From: Galdieria partita | Lineage: Eukaryota; Rhodophyta; Bangiophyceae; Galdieriales; Galdieriaceae | Assembly (NCBI GenBank): GCA_025991245.1 | Contig: BQMJ01000007.1 | Coordinates: 62,001-126,000, forward strand | Length of the DNA stretch: 64,000 nt | Direction: 5' to 3' | Shown: piece after piece, positions 51,591 through 61,985 of the stretch | Layout of the letters: every line of letters starts with the position of its first letter | Position numbering within the stretch: the stretch's first letter is position 1 | Notes under the pieces: model-generated | What the model saw: only the letters and a program-made list of their open reading frames with translations | What the model was told of the DNA's origin: nothing | Database searches by the model: none | Made by a program: the position numbers and the translations under genes

Positions 51591-52628
51591 ATGATTTCGT
51601 CTTCTTCAATTGTAAAAGCTAATACAAGCCATTCTTTGCAAAAAAGAGAAGAGACAGCCTTAAAAAAGAAAGGAGTCTCTTCTTTGGCGTCTCCTATTCT
51701 TCGACTTTGTGGCCACGAGGACGCAATATATGGACTTGATTTCAGTCCAAGTGGAGATTGTCTTGCTTCCTGTTCTTTTGATCGAACCATATTTCTTTGG
51801 AGCGTATATGGAGAGTGTAAGTCATATGGGGTTTTGAGAGGTCACAAGAATTCGATAGGCTCCGTTCGTTGGGTTGACAATGAGAAGTTGGTGAGCTGTA
51901 GTGCAGATAGAAACGCAGCGGTTTGGGATGCTCAGAGTCTAAGCCGAATAAGACAATTGAAAGGACATACTTCTTTTGTGAACGACATAGCTGTTTCAAA
52001 GAATCAATTTTCCTTTGTGGCTGCAACTGTTTCGGATGACAGGCAACTCATTTTATGGGATATTCGGACTAGGCATCCACAACAGTTTATTGCCCATCGA
52101 TATCCTTTATTAGCCGTTGCCTTATCAGTTGAACCTGATGTAGTTTATTGTGGTGGAATTGATAATAGAATATATGTTTGGGATTTGAGAAAGGGAAGTG
52201 ATTCTCCCTTGTTGGAGTTGGTGGGTCATCGGGATACTTTAACAGGAATAGATATAACCAATGATGCTTGTTTCTTATGTTCAAATTCTATGGATAACAC
52301 GATACGTATATGGGATGTTCGTCCTTTTTTTGAAGGTTCTGACGAGGAACGTTGTCTAACTATTCTCCACGGAGCATCGCATTCTTTTGAACGCAATTTG
52401 TTGCGCTGTAGATTTTCTTCTGATGGGACTTTGGCAGGTGCAGGTAGTGCTGACAAGTTTGTATACATATGGGATGTCGATAGTGGAGAGTTGCAATATG
52501 CTTTGCCAGGTCATGATGGTAGTGTAAATGACATCGCATTTCATCCTAACGAGTCTTTGATTGCAAGTGCCAGTAGCGACAAGACAATTTTTATTGGAGA
52601 AATTGAAACGCAAGATAGAATAAGTTAA
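51591..52628 (+). CDS. U5 snRNP 40-kDa WD-repeat protein (SNRNP40)
   Basis: A 345-residue intronless protein with seven WD40 repeats. The first is LCGHEDAIYGLDFSPSGDCL, then GHKNSIGSVRWVDNEKL, with GH and WD dipeptides in each blade (FLWSVYGE, AVWDAQS, ILWDIRT, YVWDLRKG, RIWDVRP, YIWDVDSGE). Blade order and the ERNLLRCRFSSDGTLAGAGS stretch match SNRNP40/Prp8-binding protein, a component of the U5 snRNP and activated spliceosome. It fits the intron-rich gene set of the window. Nearest alternative is a generic WD protein. The ATG is at 51591. Confidence 0.87.
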   Translation: MISSSSIVKANTSHSLQKREETALKKKGVSSLASPILRLCGHEDAIYGLDFSPSGDCLASCSFDRTIFLWSVYGECKSYGVLRGHKNSIGSVRWVDNEKLVSCSADRNAAVWDAQSLSRIRQLKGHTSFVNDIAVSKNQFSFVAATVSDDRQLILWDIRTRHPQQFIAHRYPLLAVALSVEPDVVYCGGIDNRIYVWDLRKGSDSPLLELVGHRDTLTGIDITNDACFLCSNSMDNTIRIWDVRPFFEGSDEERCLTILHGASHSFERNLLRCRFSSDGTLAGAGSADKFVYIWDVDSGELQYALPGHDGSVNDIAFHPNESLIASASSDKTIFIGEIETQDRIS

Positions 52629-52881
52629 CATTTTGGTTTATTCATTTGCACACAAGTGAAAATGGGATCTTGTCAGGAATGTTATATGAGTCCTCTAAAG
52701 ACTATCCAATGTTGTATCAATCAAAAGTAAGCTTTGAATGACATGCCTCATTCATTCAACCAACTCAATTCTAAAATAAAGCCTTCGATAGGTATCTTCT
52801 ATGTTGAGTAACTTTCTTCAAATACAAGTCAGCAGAATTAGGGTTGTAGGGTTACATATGACCTCCAGTTTGAACTATATT

Positions 52882-53451
52882 CTATCTATCACAAACTCGA
52901 CTTTGTTCCGAAGAGTAATATTCGTTTTTCCTCGAGTCGTAAATACTTCCAGCAAAAACTACCGTAGCTGGTGGTGGAATATGTACAGTGGAATCAAAGA
53001 CTTGCGAGGAATACAAGTCTTCTTCTACATTATAAGAAGGTCTATACAATTCTTGACTATTCAGACTCTCATATTGGGTTGTCTCGAAGCTGTTGTCCAA
53101 CACTCTATCGACTTCACTGGAATTATAATCTACAGGGACTGACTCAAACTCTGTATAAGAACTTTCCAATATACTATTACGTTCTTCACATGAAGGGAAG
53201 TTTGTCATCTCATGTTGTTGGTTTGGAACACTATCGAAATAATAATTATATGGCGAGATAAGGGTACTTTCCAAGTCAGCTGCCACTTGGCTCCAATTCG
53301 TACGTTCCAAAGGTTCTTCTTCGCTGTTTATATCTGGTTCAGCAAGTGGAATAAGAAATCCGTGATTGGGCCAGAACATATTTGGATTACATATAAAAAA
53401 GTCAAGAGGAATACCTTCACAAACTTCCTGTTCGGTTTCACACGGTTGCAT
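52882..53451 (-). CDS. Unknown acidic protein
   Basis: 189 residues from ATG 53451. It is rich in Ser, Glu, Asn and Tyr, strongly acidic and likely disordered, with one compact motif CNPNMFWPNHGFLIPL near the N-terminus and SQVFDSTVHIPPPATVVFAG near the end. I recognise no family. The frame is open up to 53610, but that extension would overlap the D-amino-acid oxidase CDS on the plus strand, so the start is placed 37 bp from the divergent DAO ATG. It could carry a short interaction motif. Coding is supported mainly by its length and codon character. Confidence 0.5.
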   Translation of the reverse strand: MQPCETEQEVCEGIPLDFFICNPNMFWPNHGFLIPLAEPDINSEEEPLERTNWSQVAADLESTLISPYNYYFDSVPNQQHEMTNFPSCEERNSILESSYTEFESVPVDYNSSEVDRVLDNSFETTQYESLNSQELYRPSYNVEEDLYSSQVFDSTVHIPPPATVVFAGSIYDSRKNEYYSSEQSRVCDR

Positions 53452-53488
53452 TTGGTCTAAGAAAATCTTGTTAGAGTCATTGGGAGGA

Positions 53489-54612
53489 ATGGCAACTGAT
53501 ATCTCTTGGAATCGAAGACGACGAGTTTTGGTTTTAGGTTCTGGTGTTATTGGTCTTACCACTGCTATTAGATTAGCAGAAAGTGGGCATAAAGTTCTCA
53601 TATGGTCCAAGGAAAGGTCTCCTAATCTTACTTCGGATGGTTCTGGTGGTTATTGGATGCCCTTTCATATCGAACCCGAGGAATGGGTCAATGAGTGGAG
53701 CATAGAAGCTTTACGAGTATTTAGAAATCAGTTGAAATGTTATGGTAAAGAGTGTGGTGTTAATATATATCCTGGTAGAGTACTTCATGAGCAGCTGCCT
53801 AAACATATTCCCTATTGGACTCGTTATGTGAACATGAGAACAGTCACTAGTCCAGATCAAGTTCCCAAATACTTTCAAGGTGCTTGGAAGTTTGAGTCTC
53901 CTATCGTGAATATGGATGTTTATATGCCTTGGTTGGAAAAGCAAGCGAGAAGTCTTGGAGTTGAGATATTGTCTCCCCTAACTGTGGGTCCGCGCCTAAT
54001 TGATGCTGCTTTGGCTGCATATCGACATTTTGCTGCAGATGTATTGATCAATTGTACTGGTTTAGGTTCTCGAGAGTTGTGTAATGATAAAAGTGTTATT
54101 CCTGGTAGAGGTGCTACTATTCGAGTTCAATCCAATATGAAAAGGCAACGAGAGTTTGTGACAACTAGTTCTGGTCCATTTTCTTCCAATGAGTTGCCTA
54201 CGTATATTCTACCACGTGGAGATAACTTGTTTACTTTAGGAGGCACTTATTTTGAAAATGATTGGAATACACAAGTTGGTCCTGAAGAAGCAATGGACAT
54301 CCAAAGAAGATGCAGTTTATTGGTACCTGAAATAAAAGATGCACCCGTTGTCTGTACTTGGGCTGGCTTAAGACCCGTTCGACCTCAAGTTCGACTTGAA
54401 TATGAAATCCTAGACGAAGATAATGTTCCTCTTATCATTCATAATTATGGACATGGAGGTAAGTTTATTGATGGGAAGATTATGAATACATTTTATAATT
54501 ATATACAGGAGCTGGAGTCACAGTTAGTTGGGGTTGTGCCAAACATGTCGTTACTTTGTTGGAAGATTTGAATGCAGTCAATGAACGAAGAATGCTTAGC
54601 AGTAGACTTTAA
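53489..54612 (+). CDS. D-amino-acid oxidase, peroxisomal (SRL tail)
   Basis: Two exons (53489-54458 and 54509-54612) give 357 residues. The FAD-binding RRRVLVLGSGVIGLTTAIRL motif is at about residues 11-30. The DAO signature HNYGHGGAGVTVSWGCAKHV is rebuilt across the exon junction. Substrate residues are in GLRPVRPQVRLE. The C-terminus is SRL, a peroxisomal PTS1 variant. The enzyme oxidises D-amino acids to 2-oxo acids with H2O2 and NH3, consistent with peroxisomal location. Length matches the family (about 350). It ends 8 bp before the next ATG (GRC3/NOL9), same strand. Confidence 0.9.
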
Positions 54613-54620
54613 TAAAATCG

Positions 54621-56519
54621 ATGATCCATTTGATTTTCATGAGCAATAGAGGAAATAATGTCTTCTTTCCTTTATTGACAGATATTGAGAATAACGAGTC
54701 CTCCACGATATCTGAACAACCTTCGGTATTATATGACTGGGAAGTGTCTAAGAAAAGCGCCGACGACTCTTCTCATAGCCATCGGAAAACAAATGAGCAG
54801 ACTTGTTTTACGTCACTGGAAGACTTGCTTGTGTTTCGTTTGGACGAGCAGACTTGTGTTGTGTGTTTAAAGAAAAATCAAAGTCTGGGAATAAAAGGAA
54901 AATGTTATATGAAGGTACTTGGAGGAAAAGTTTGTTTATATGGAAATACATTTGAACCAGACAAAAGTTGGATTTATCTCGGTGCCTCGGCTTGGGATCC
55001 CCTATTAGTGGTGGATTCAGATGATAGACAAGAAGACTGCTTTGTTGAAGGTACTCAACCTCATCGTTCAAAAGATAAACCTTTGGAAGAAATATCCTGG
55101 TTGGAAGATGTATTGAGAGAGGATGCCTATTTGTCACCTTGTGTCTCTTGGGTTGAGTCTATTCAAACTTGTTCACCTTTAAAAGCTATTATTGCTTTTC
55201 GTAGTTATCGACATTCGAACGGTGCTCGCATTGAAACATTTGTGCATTCACAAGACAACAACTTTGAAAAGCTTATCGAAGGACTATATCTATTTAGAAA
55301 TAGAGATATTCAGCGAGTTGCACACTTTCAAGTTTGGAATGGTTGGAAAGAATTGTTGATGAGTATAGACTCGAGTTTTTCCTTGAAAGAGAATTTTCGG
55401 GTATTTTTAGTTTGTGGTGATCGCGGTGTTGGCAAGTCTACTTTCATGAGGACTTTATGTAATCGATTATTAAAGTTCCATCGCCATGTATGGTTATTGG
55501 ATACTGACTTGGGACAAAGTGAGACGATGCCTCCTGGTATGGTGTCGTTGGTGGAAATCAAAAGTTTCTTTCAAAGTACTCCACTTACACACGAGATATA
55601 TGACTCAGCTATGTCATATTTCATTGGAGTGGTAACTCCGAGAGAAAGGCCTCAAATATATAGAGAGGCAATTCAAAGATTGGCTTTAGAGATGCATGTA
55701 AGAGCAAGTCGTACTGGAGGGCCTTGTGTTATCAATACTCATGGATGGACTACTGGATTGGGTTTGACGATATTACAATTTTTATTTCAATTATTGCATC
55801 CAACGGACGTGGTTCAACTTGAAGTGAAGGATAGCGTTTCAAAGTTATCAGAAGGATGGTTCGATAGTTGTCATTTAAGTAATAATAATGTTCGAAGATG
55901 GAAATTGACACGTGATCCTTCAACGAGTACTATTGGTGATAGCAATAGACTCAGTTCTTCAGAAAAGAGACATCTTCAGTTGCTTATTTACTTTTGCCCA
56001 GAGGCAGTATTTTTCTTATCACCTCCTTCTTCAGCAGTTTCTCAAACAGTTGCTTATCAAATTGGCAATCAATTCGCACAACTGCCTATTTACCAAGTAT
56101 GGCTGAAAGATATGCAAATTTATTCTATTGATGGTGAAGTGGATATAGAACATGTGGATACTTTATTGCTTGGTTTTGTAGTTGGACTTTGTTGGAATGA
56201 TGAACAAACCAATTCTCTCAAGGATTGTGAACCTTTGCGATGTTTTGGATTAGGTCTTGTCAAGGCCATGGAGAAAGACCGAACCATATTGTATATCTCA
56301 ACTCCTGTCTCCGAAAGTAAGCTCAAACAGGTAAATACTTTGGTTGTTAGTCGTTTTATTCAATTACCACCGGCGGCTTATCTTTGGACCGGACCTACAG
56401 AACCTCAATTCGTGTCATGGGATGGTCTCTCCTATGCATCGTCTGAAATGAGAAGTCGCAATAATATTCCTCGAAGACGTTTTTTGAATAAGAAAGATAA
56501 CGAAACGATGATCAAGTAA
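54621..56519 (+). CDS. GRC3/NOL9 polynucleotide 5'-hydroxyl kinase
   Basis: 632 residues, intronless (ATG 54621, or 54639). The Walker A motif FLVCGDRGVGKSTFMRTL is near residue 260, then VWLLDTDLGQSETMPPGMVS (the lid/clasp region of Clp1/Grc3 kinases) and the INTHGWTTGLGLTIL strand. An N-terminal domain of about 200 residues and a C-terminal domain flank the kinase, as in NOL9. Grc3 phosphorylates the 5'-OH of 26S pre-rRNA after cleavage within ITS2 and is needed for 5.8S/25S maturation. It overlaps the stop of the convergent WD gene by 8 bp. Very likely correct. Confidence 0.88.
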   Translation: MIHLIFMSNRGNNVFFPLLTDIENNESSTISEQPSVLYDWEVSKKSADDSSHSHRKTNEQTCFTSLEDLLVFRLDEQTCVVCLKKNQSLGIKGKCYMKVLGGKVCLYGNTFEPDKSWIYLGASAWDPLLVVDSDDRQEDCFVEGTQPHRSKDKPLEEISWLEDVLREDAYLSPCVSWVESIQTCSPLKAIIAFRSYRHSNGARIETFVHSQDNNFEKLIEGLYLFRNRDIQRVAHFQVWNGWKELLMSIDSSFSLKENFRVFLVCGDRGVGKSTFMRTLCNRLLKFHRHVWLLDTDLGQSETMPPGMVSLVEIKSFFQSTPLTHEIYDSAMSYFIGVVTPRERPQIYREAIQRLALEMHVRASRTGGPCVINTHGWTTGLGLTILQFLFQLLHPTDVVQLEVKDSVSKLSEGWFDSCHLSNNNVRRWKLTRDPSTSTIGDSNRLSSSEKRHLQLLIYFCPEAVFFLSPPSSAVSQTVAYQIGNQFAQLPIYQVWLKDMQIYSIDGEVDIEHVDTLLLGFVVGLCWNDEQTNSLKDCEPLRCFGLGLVKAMEKDRTILYISTPVSESKLKQVNTLVVSRFIQLPPAAYLWTGPTEPQFVSWDGLSYASSEMRSRNNIPRRRFLNKKDNETMIK

Positions 56520-57941
56520 TGGCCTTTTCGACTATTGCAGGTAAAGTAAGACAATACCATGCACAAGTATTCTGATCAGTACTGCCTGATACCAACAAAT
56601 GATGACGAACAAGTTGAATGCTCTTAATAGCCACATTCTCTAAATATATTCTAGTCAAAGGATGTACATATCTCGATGGCAAACAATCTTCGAGCAACCA
56701 AAAAAGAATAGTCCCATCCAATGAAGCACTTATCAACAACTTGTGATTGTTACTCATTTCGAGGCAAGTGACGTAGGAAAAATGTTGATACAACTCACAA
56801 GATGACAGCAAAGATGAATCGGTTGAGAAAGAATCGACAGATTGAAAGATTCGTATCGTGTCATCTTGACCACATGAAATCATACAATGATCGGTCAGAA
56901 TACTATCGAGAATTTGACCATAAGCATTGTCTATGGAAATGGTTGCTGTTGAGAGATGCACAGTTTCTTCAGTACTCACCAATGGAATGAGTTGTTCTCT
57001 TATAGTAAAGAAAAGGAGTTTGTTATTTGTATGACTCAATAGAATACACTTGTCTTGCAAAGTTGCGAATCGAATCCAACTTCGAGGTTCCATACCTCTA
57101 TCGATGCGAGTTATGGGATGTTTCTTATAGTAGCATCCATCGAGTTCCTTGAAATGATGATCTATAAATATGTGTAAAGGCACAAATATTTTCAGTTTTA
57201 AACACAAGTGTTGTAAAGTATATTACCGCTTAAAAATGGATAATACTCAGCTTCATAGTTGTCATTCATCGTCGACAATAGTGAACGATCATAAGGCTGC
57301 CAATTCCACAACCAAATTTCGCCATTCATATGTCCACTTGCAAACAATGAAGACTTGCATTGATGTGCCAAACAACATACTGCACTTTGTACTTGCTCGG
57401 AATAAAATTTTGCCAATATTTTGCCACTTGGAATATCAACTAGGCATATATAACCGTTGTTCCAACCGACCAAGATCCATCCACTTTGTATAAGAAGACT
57501 GATAAACTTTTCGTTTGTGGATACGCAGGAACATAAAGCTGTTATCCATATTCCTTTTTCAGTGTTTTCCAAGCTGATTCTATGGGAAAAGAATGGCTTC
57601 TTTTCAACGCCCCTTCCCAAAGGAATATACTTGTTGCGGTCAAAACACTCTTCATAGACAAGTGGAGACTCATCAGTAAAGAATCCATCAACAGTTTGAC
57701 TCTCTTCTGATTGTATTTCTTGTACAGTATCTTCAGGAAAACGATACAACAATAAGCAAACAACACTAGCAACTACCAAGTACAAGTCGTTGAGAGAACC
57801 TAGCAGATGTTCACTTTTATTACTAGGAGAACAGTGAACAATGGTCCAAGAAACATTTTCTTTTGAAAAAATTTGTGAGTCTGTTAAACTACGCTTCCAT
57901 TCCAACTTGTAAGCAACTCTGGCGCGTTTGGATAAAAACAT
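56512..57941 (-). CDS. WD-repeat protein, family uncertain
   Basis: Two exons (57227-57941 and 56512-57161) give 454 residues. WD-type blades are visible: SVVCLLLYRFPED, LVGWNNGYICLVDIPSGKIL, LFASGHMNGEIWLWNWQPYD, DDTIRIFQSVD, ISASLDGTILFWLLED and LVSGSTDQNTCAWYCL. No other domain is present. I could not place it in a named subfamily. A scaffold in a multi-protein complex is the general expectation. The predicted N-terminus MFLSKRARVAYKLEWKRSL is basic. The stop overlaps the GRC3 stop on the other strand. Confidence 0.7.
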
Positions 57942-58076
57942 AAAATTCAATTTTCATGGATTTCCAGAGCTATTCTTTCCCTTCAAGAAATCGACCAGTC
58001 CTGATGGACTTTCAACGCTATTCATTCGGATATATTTTATTCTTCGTAAGAACTCTATTGTTATGGTCTCAAGAGT

Positions 58077-59762
58077 CTATTCACATGTAGTCTCATTATT
58101 CACGAGTTCATTTGTAGAAATCCTTTCCAAGTAAGCAAGCGCTGTTCTAGCACAAGGACGTTCCACAGGTACTTTTCTAGTCATCCACTGAAGCAATTTG
58201 AAGAGATTGGGAGAAATCGTCGTCAAAGGTTCCAATTGACTAGACCTCATCTCGTTCCATTCTTCTCCTGCACTTGGCAAAGGCTTATTATTTGGCCTGG
58301 CAAGTTCATAGGCAGAAAGACCCAATGAAAAGATGTCCGCTTTCTTCAAATCTTTATAGTCTTCATAAAGTAACTCCAGTGGAAGATATCGAGAGTCTCC
58401 TTCAAAAATATCCTTGTCAATATTAGAGTATCCTTGTTCCCCATGAGATATAGAAGTTACTAGACCGAAATCTCCTATCTTATACAACCCATCATGTGTT
58501 AAATATATATTTTCAGGTTTGATATCCAAGTGAACCACTTGTCTATCATGTAGATAACAAAGTCCTTGCAATACTTGACGAAGAAAATTTGCCAATTCTG
58601 CAGTATTAAATGTAATTCTTTCATTTTTCCAAAGCGACATGACCGATCCCTGTTGGCAATATTCCATTTGTATATACAATACATTGTCTTCCTCCCAAGA
58701 CGCGTAATATCTTACAAAACTGAGACACTTACTAAATGCTGCCAATGCATGAATCTCTTTTATAGCTCTGTTCCTGTCACAGAGACTGGCACACTTCCGA
58801 GATATTAACTTTATAGCATAAAGACATCCGTCAAGTCTTGCACGACATTTATATACCTTGCCAAAGGAACCAGAGCCGAGCACACCTAACTCTTCAAAAT
58901 CTCTAGTATATCTCGAAAGCTGTAAAAATTGTTGAAATCTTCTAGGATTACCTTCGAAACTAGAAGATTGTACATTTTCAAGTGCACTAAAAGAAGAAAC
59001 TTTTTGCATCTCTTCGATGGCTAGAGAAGAAGGTCGCTGCCTTTGAAGGTCATCATCCAATGCCGCATAGCTTTCATTGGATTCTTCTCCATCGACAAGA
59101 AGCAAAAAGGGATTGAAAGTCCGATGCAACATTGGAATGAGGCGCATAGAGTGGTCTATTGAAGCATCGAGATATGATGACGTGGAGGCATCAAAAGATG
59201 AAGCAAAACTTTTCATTCTCCTATCGTCTAAGAAACTGAAACCATAAGATTCGTTGAGAAGAGTTTGGTCGGATAGGTTGTTATCCATGTTCTCGTTTCT
59301 TTCGGAAGGAAAATTTCTAAAAGGAGACAAGAAAGATAGCCTTCTGGCTAAAGTTTTCAACTCTTTGTTTTCGCTGTTGGAAGCTGGTGTGATAGACTCT
59401 TGTTTGTCTTGATTCATCAACTCTTTTGGCTTCTTCTCCAAAGACATAGGAGAGTCGACGAGGTGTGTTTTGGTATTCTCAGGACTCGATACAGCAGCCT
59501 TTGAGTCTAAAGATTTTGAGCTGTGTAGTAGAAAGTCAGTATTCTCTGTTTTCTTTTTGTTAGTGAAATTGCTGTCAAATCTAGAAACATTATCGTCGTC
59601 AGGAAGTTCGACACAACTCGTTGCCTTTCTTGCAGTTTTCAGTTGTATGAGTTGCATAACATTTCTTCGTTGTTGTTCTTCTTCTTGAGTAAAGAACCTC
59701 TTTTTACGGCGAGACTTGAATCTTTTATCTTTGCAAGGTGTGCACGGTATCTGCTTGTTCAT
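58077..59762 (-). CDS. Wee1-type cell-cycle protein kinase
   Basis: 561 residues. The first 280 are Ser/Lys-rich and contain a CTPCKDKRF motif. The kinase domain covers about 285-555: FEELGVLGSGSFGKVYKCRA (glycine loop), LYAIKLISRK (catalytic Lys), QVVHLDIKPENIYLTHDG (HLD variant of HRD, typical of Wee1/Myt1), KIGDFGLVTSI, then GDSRYLPLELLYEDYKDLKKADIFSLGLSAYELA. The HLDIKPENI form, with no extended APE motif, points to Wee1/Myt1, which phosphorylates CDK1 on Tyr15 to delay mitosis. The start is placed at ATG 59762 because the upstream extension starts at TTG. Confidence 0.85.
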   Translation of the reverse strand: MNKQIPCTPCKDKRFKSRRKKRFFTQEEEQQRRNVMQLIQLKTARKATSCVELPDDDNVSRFDSNFTNKKKTENTDFLLHSSKSLDSKAAVSSPENTKTHLVDSPMSLEKKPKELMNQDKQESITPASNSENKELKTLARRLSFLSPFRNFPSERNENMDNNLSDQTLLNESYGFSFLDDRRMKSFASSFDASTSSYLDASIDHSMRLIPMLHRTFNPFLLLVDGEESNESYAALDDDLQRQRPSSLAIEEMQKVSSFSALENVQSSSFEGNPRRFQQFLQLSRYTRDFEELGVLGSGSFGKVYKCRARLDGCLYAIKLISRKCASLCDRNRAIKEIHALAAFSKCLSFVRYYASWEEDNVLYIQMEYCQQGSVMSLWKNERITFNTAELANFLRQVLQGLCYLHDRQVVHLDIKPENIYLTHDGLYKIGDFGLVTSISHGEQGYSNIDKDIFEGDSRYLPLELLYEDYKDLKKADIFSLGLSAYELARPNNKPLPSAGEEWNEMRSSQLEPLTTISPNLFKLLQWMTRKVPVERPCARTALAYLERISTNELVNNETTCE

Positions 59763-60219
59763 TTCTGCACAGCTATCACAAGTTTTGGTGACAAAGATGC
59801 CTTTGAACACAAACACCAACTGAAATTTCGATTTAAATTGATTGGAAATGGCGGGTCACATGAGGGTTCTCATTCACCACACACTCAAAAATTATTCAAT
59901 GATAAAGAAAACAGACAGATTTCAAGGATTGCTGTTGTAAAAAAGGATTCCTGACTCAGTTTATCTTGGAATTCAAATATCAAATGAGAAGAATGTTTCT
60001 ATAACTGATTGCCAAAAGATTTATTCCCAAAAATCCAATGCGTTGCAAGGTAATAACTTCAACCAACGACATACCAAAAAGGCATGAAATCAGCATCAGG
60101 CATATTCTATTCAACAGCAACTGTCTAACTATTCTTCTCCCTCATTGTGTGTACAATATCCAACGTTCATCATTGCATTTTGCTCGACAAAAAGTTTGAG
60201 GGAAATGCGATCAACAACA
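59763..60219. other. 457 bp between the Wee1 gene and the tRNA gene
   Basis: A 50-60-residue open frame crosses the left part, but it is antisense to the upstream extension of the Wee1 frame and has no family character. The remainder is AT-rich without a clear gene. It should include the Wee1 promoter. Positions 60189-60193 hold the tRNA terminator. Confidence 0.5.
60189..60193 (-). terminator. RNA polymerase III T-run terminator
   Basis: Five A on the plus strand read as TTTTT on the minus strand, about 26 bases after the tRNA 3' end. This is a normal Pol III termination signal for the minus-strand tRNA-Gly gene. Confidence 0.6.
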
Positions 60220-60310
60220 TACGGTTGCCGGGAATCGAACCCGGGTCACGTCCGTGGCAGGGACGCATTCTACCATGATCCAGTAATGATTCCTTCTAGA
60301 CCACAACCGT
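60220..60310 (-). tRNA. tRNA-Gly(GCC) with a 20-nt intron in the D-loop
   Basis: Read on the minus strand, the gene folds as a tRNA: acceptor ACGGTTG (60310-60304) pairs with CAACCGT at the 3' end; the anticodon arm CGTCC-CTGCCAC-GGACG gives anticodon GCC (Gly); the T-arm has the B box GGTTCGATTCC between CCGGG and CCCGG; the discriminator is A, and CCA is not encoded. Against the canonical Gly D-arm (GTCTAG-TGGTAGAAT) there is a 20-nt insertion, AAGGAATCATTACTGGATCA (60276-60295). Its removal leaves a normal 71-nt tRNA. Such ectopic introns outside position 37/38 are known in the red alga Cyanidioschyzon. The intron's first bases AAGG may complete the A box. Confidence 0.85.
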
Positions 60311-60463
60311 TGTCAACTTTTCCCCGATAGACTATAGCTTCAGTAGGATTCTAATTATATCATCAATTGGATTCCCAATCAGGAATGATTTCGCGGCAAT
60401 CTACAATACTCTATCTTCCCTTGTTGATTCTTTGGAGTTGGATTCGCTTGAATAGATAACCAT

Positions 60464-61917
60464 ATGCTTTCGGAACCCATAAACTGTAATGGACACGACA
60501 AAACGTTGTCATCGGGTATTATCGGTATAGAAGTCTACTTTCCACAAACGGTGGTATCTTTGAAGGAGCTGGAAAAGTTTGACGGTGTTTCTCAAGGAAA
60601 ATATACAGTCGGTAAGTGCTGCATTCATCAAGTATTCTTTTGTAGTTGTTTTGAGAGTTGAATAATCTTCGATTCCTTACAAGTTTGGTTCTAGGGCTTG
60701 GGCAAGACAATATGAGTTTTTGTGGTGACCGTGAAGATGTCATATCGATCGCCATGACCGTGTTGGATTCTTTGGTTTCGAAGTATGACATAAGTTATAG
60801 TGACATAGGTCGTTTAGAGGTTGGTACTGAGACCATTATCGACAAAAGCAAATCTGTGAAGACTGCCTTGATGCAGCTTTTTGAGTCGTGGGGAAACACG
60901 GAAGTCGAAGGTTTGGATACCACCAATGCCTGTTATGGTGGAACTCAAGCGTTATTTAATACACTATATTGGCTTGAGTCTCCATACTGGAACGGCAAAT
61001 ATGGAATTGTTATTATGGCAGATATTGCAGTCTATGCTCCAGGACCTGCTAGACCAACTGGTGGTTGTGGTGCGGTTGCTTTGCTTTTAGGAAAAGGAAA
61101 ACAAGTGAAACTCTCTCCAGAGGTGCAGTTAAGAGCCACCCATATGGAAAATACTTATGACTTTTTCAAACCTAATCTTTCTTCAGAATATCCTACTGTA
61201 GATGGTGCAAAGACGATTAGCTGTTATCTTCGTGCATTGGATACTTGCTATGCTCGTTTCACCCAACGTGCTGAAGCATTTATGAAACAAGAGAAGTTTT
61301 CACTACATGACATTGATTATATTGTTTTTCACGCACCGTTTCATAAAATGGTGCAAAAATCCTTTGCTCGTCTGCTCTTCAATGATTTTAAGCGTGACCC
61401 TGAGAATAAGTTTTTCAAGGATGTTCAACAGTTTAGAAATATTTCCATGGAATCTTCTTATAGTGACAAAGATTTGGAAAAGGCATTTGTCACTTTATCG
61501 AAACCATTGTATGAAGAGAAATGTGCTCCTGGTACTTTCCTTGCCAAGAATATAGGCAACTCATATACCGCATCCTTGTATGGTAATTTAGCATGTCTGA
61601 TTCATGAAAAAGGAAACGCATTGTTGAATAAGCGCATTGTACTTTTCTCATATGGGTCAGGTTTAGCATCTTCTATGTTTTCGCTGAAAGTGATTCAATC
61701 ACTAGAAGATGTCGCGCAAAAGTTGGATATCAAAACACGTCTTTCTTCTCGTGTATGGATGAATCCGGAAGATTTCACTAAAATCCTACAACTACGTGAG
61801 CAACGTTATGGACAGGTCGACTATTCGCCATCCAACTCCATTGACTCATTGTTACCTGGGACATTCTATTTAGAACAAGTGGATTCGATCGGTTGTAGGA
61901 AATATAACCGAAAATAA
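60464..61917 (+). CDS. Hydroxymethylglutaryl-CoA synthase
   Basis: Two exons (60464-60611 and 60695-61917; 83-nt intron) join in frame to 456 residues. The start [20 protein letters not shown] and the rebuilt [16 protein letters not shown] match HMG-CoA synthase. The catalytic Glu is in [13 protein letters not shown], the acyl-Cys in [12 protein letters not shown], and the His in [10 protein letters not shown]. It condenses acetyl-CoA with acetoacetyl-CoA, the committed mevalonate-pathway step before HMG-CoA reductase. Length is normal for cytosolic HMGS (about 460). No targeting peptide is seen. Its presence favours Galdieria over Cyanidioschyzon, from which mevalonate genes are reported to be missing. 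Confidence 0.92.
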
Positions 61918-61985
61918 TATTTGTGGTTTCTCATTAAATCAATTTCAGAGCTTACTCTCCATTTACACAAGTGCTTTATTTCTCC

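Noticed and set aside
53452-53610. N-terminal extension of the acidic minus-strand protein into the DAO gene
   Set aside because: The added residues are antisense to the conserved FAD-binding motif of DAO; a later ATG at 53451 removes the overlap.
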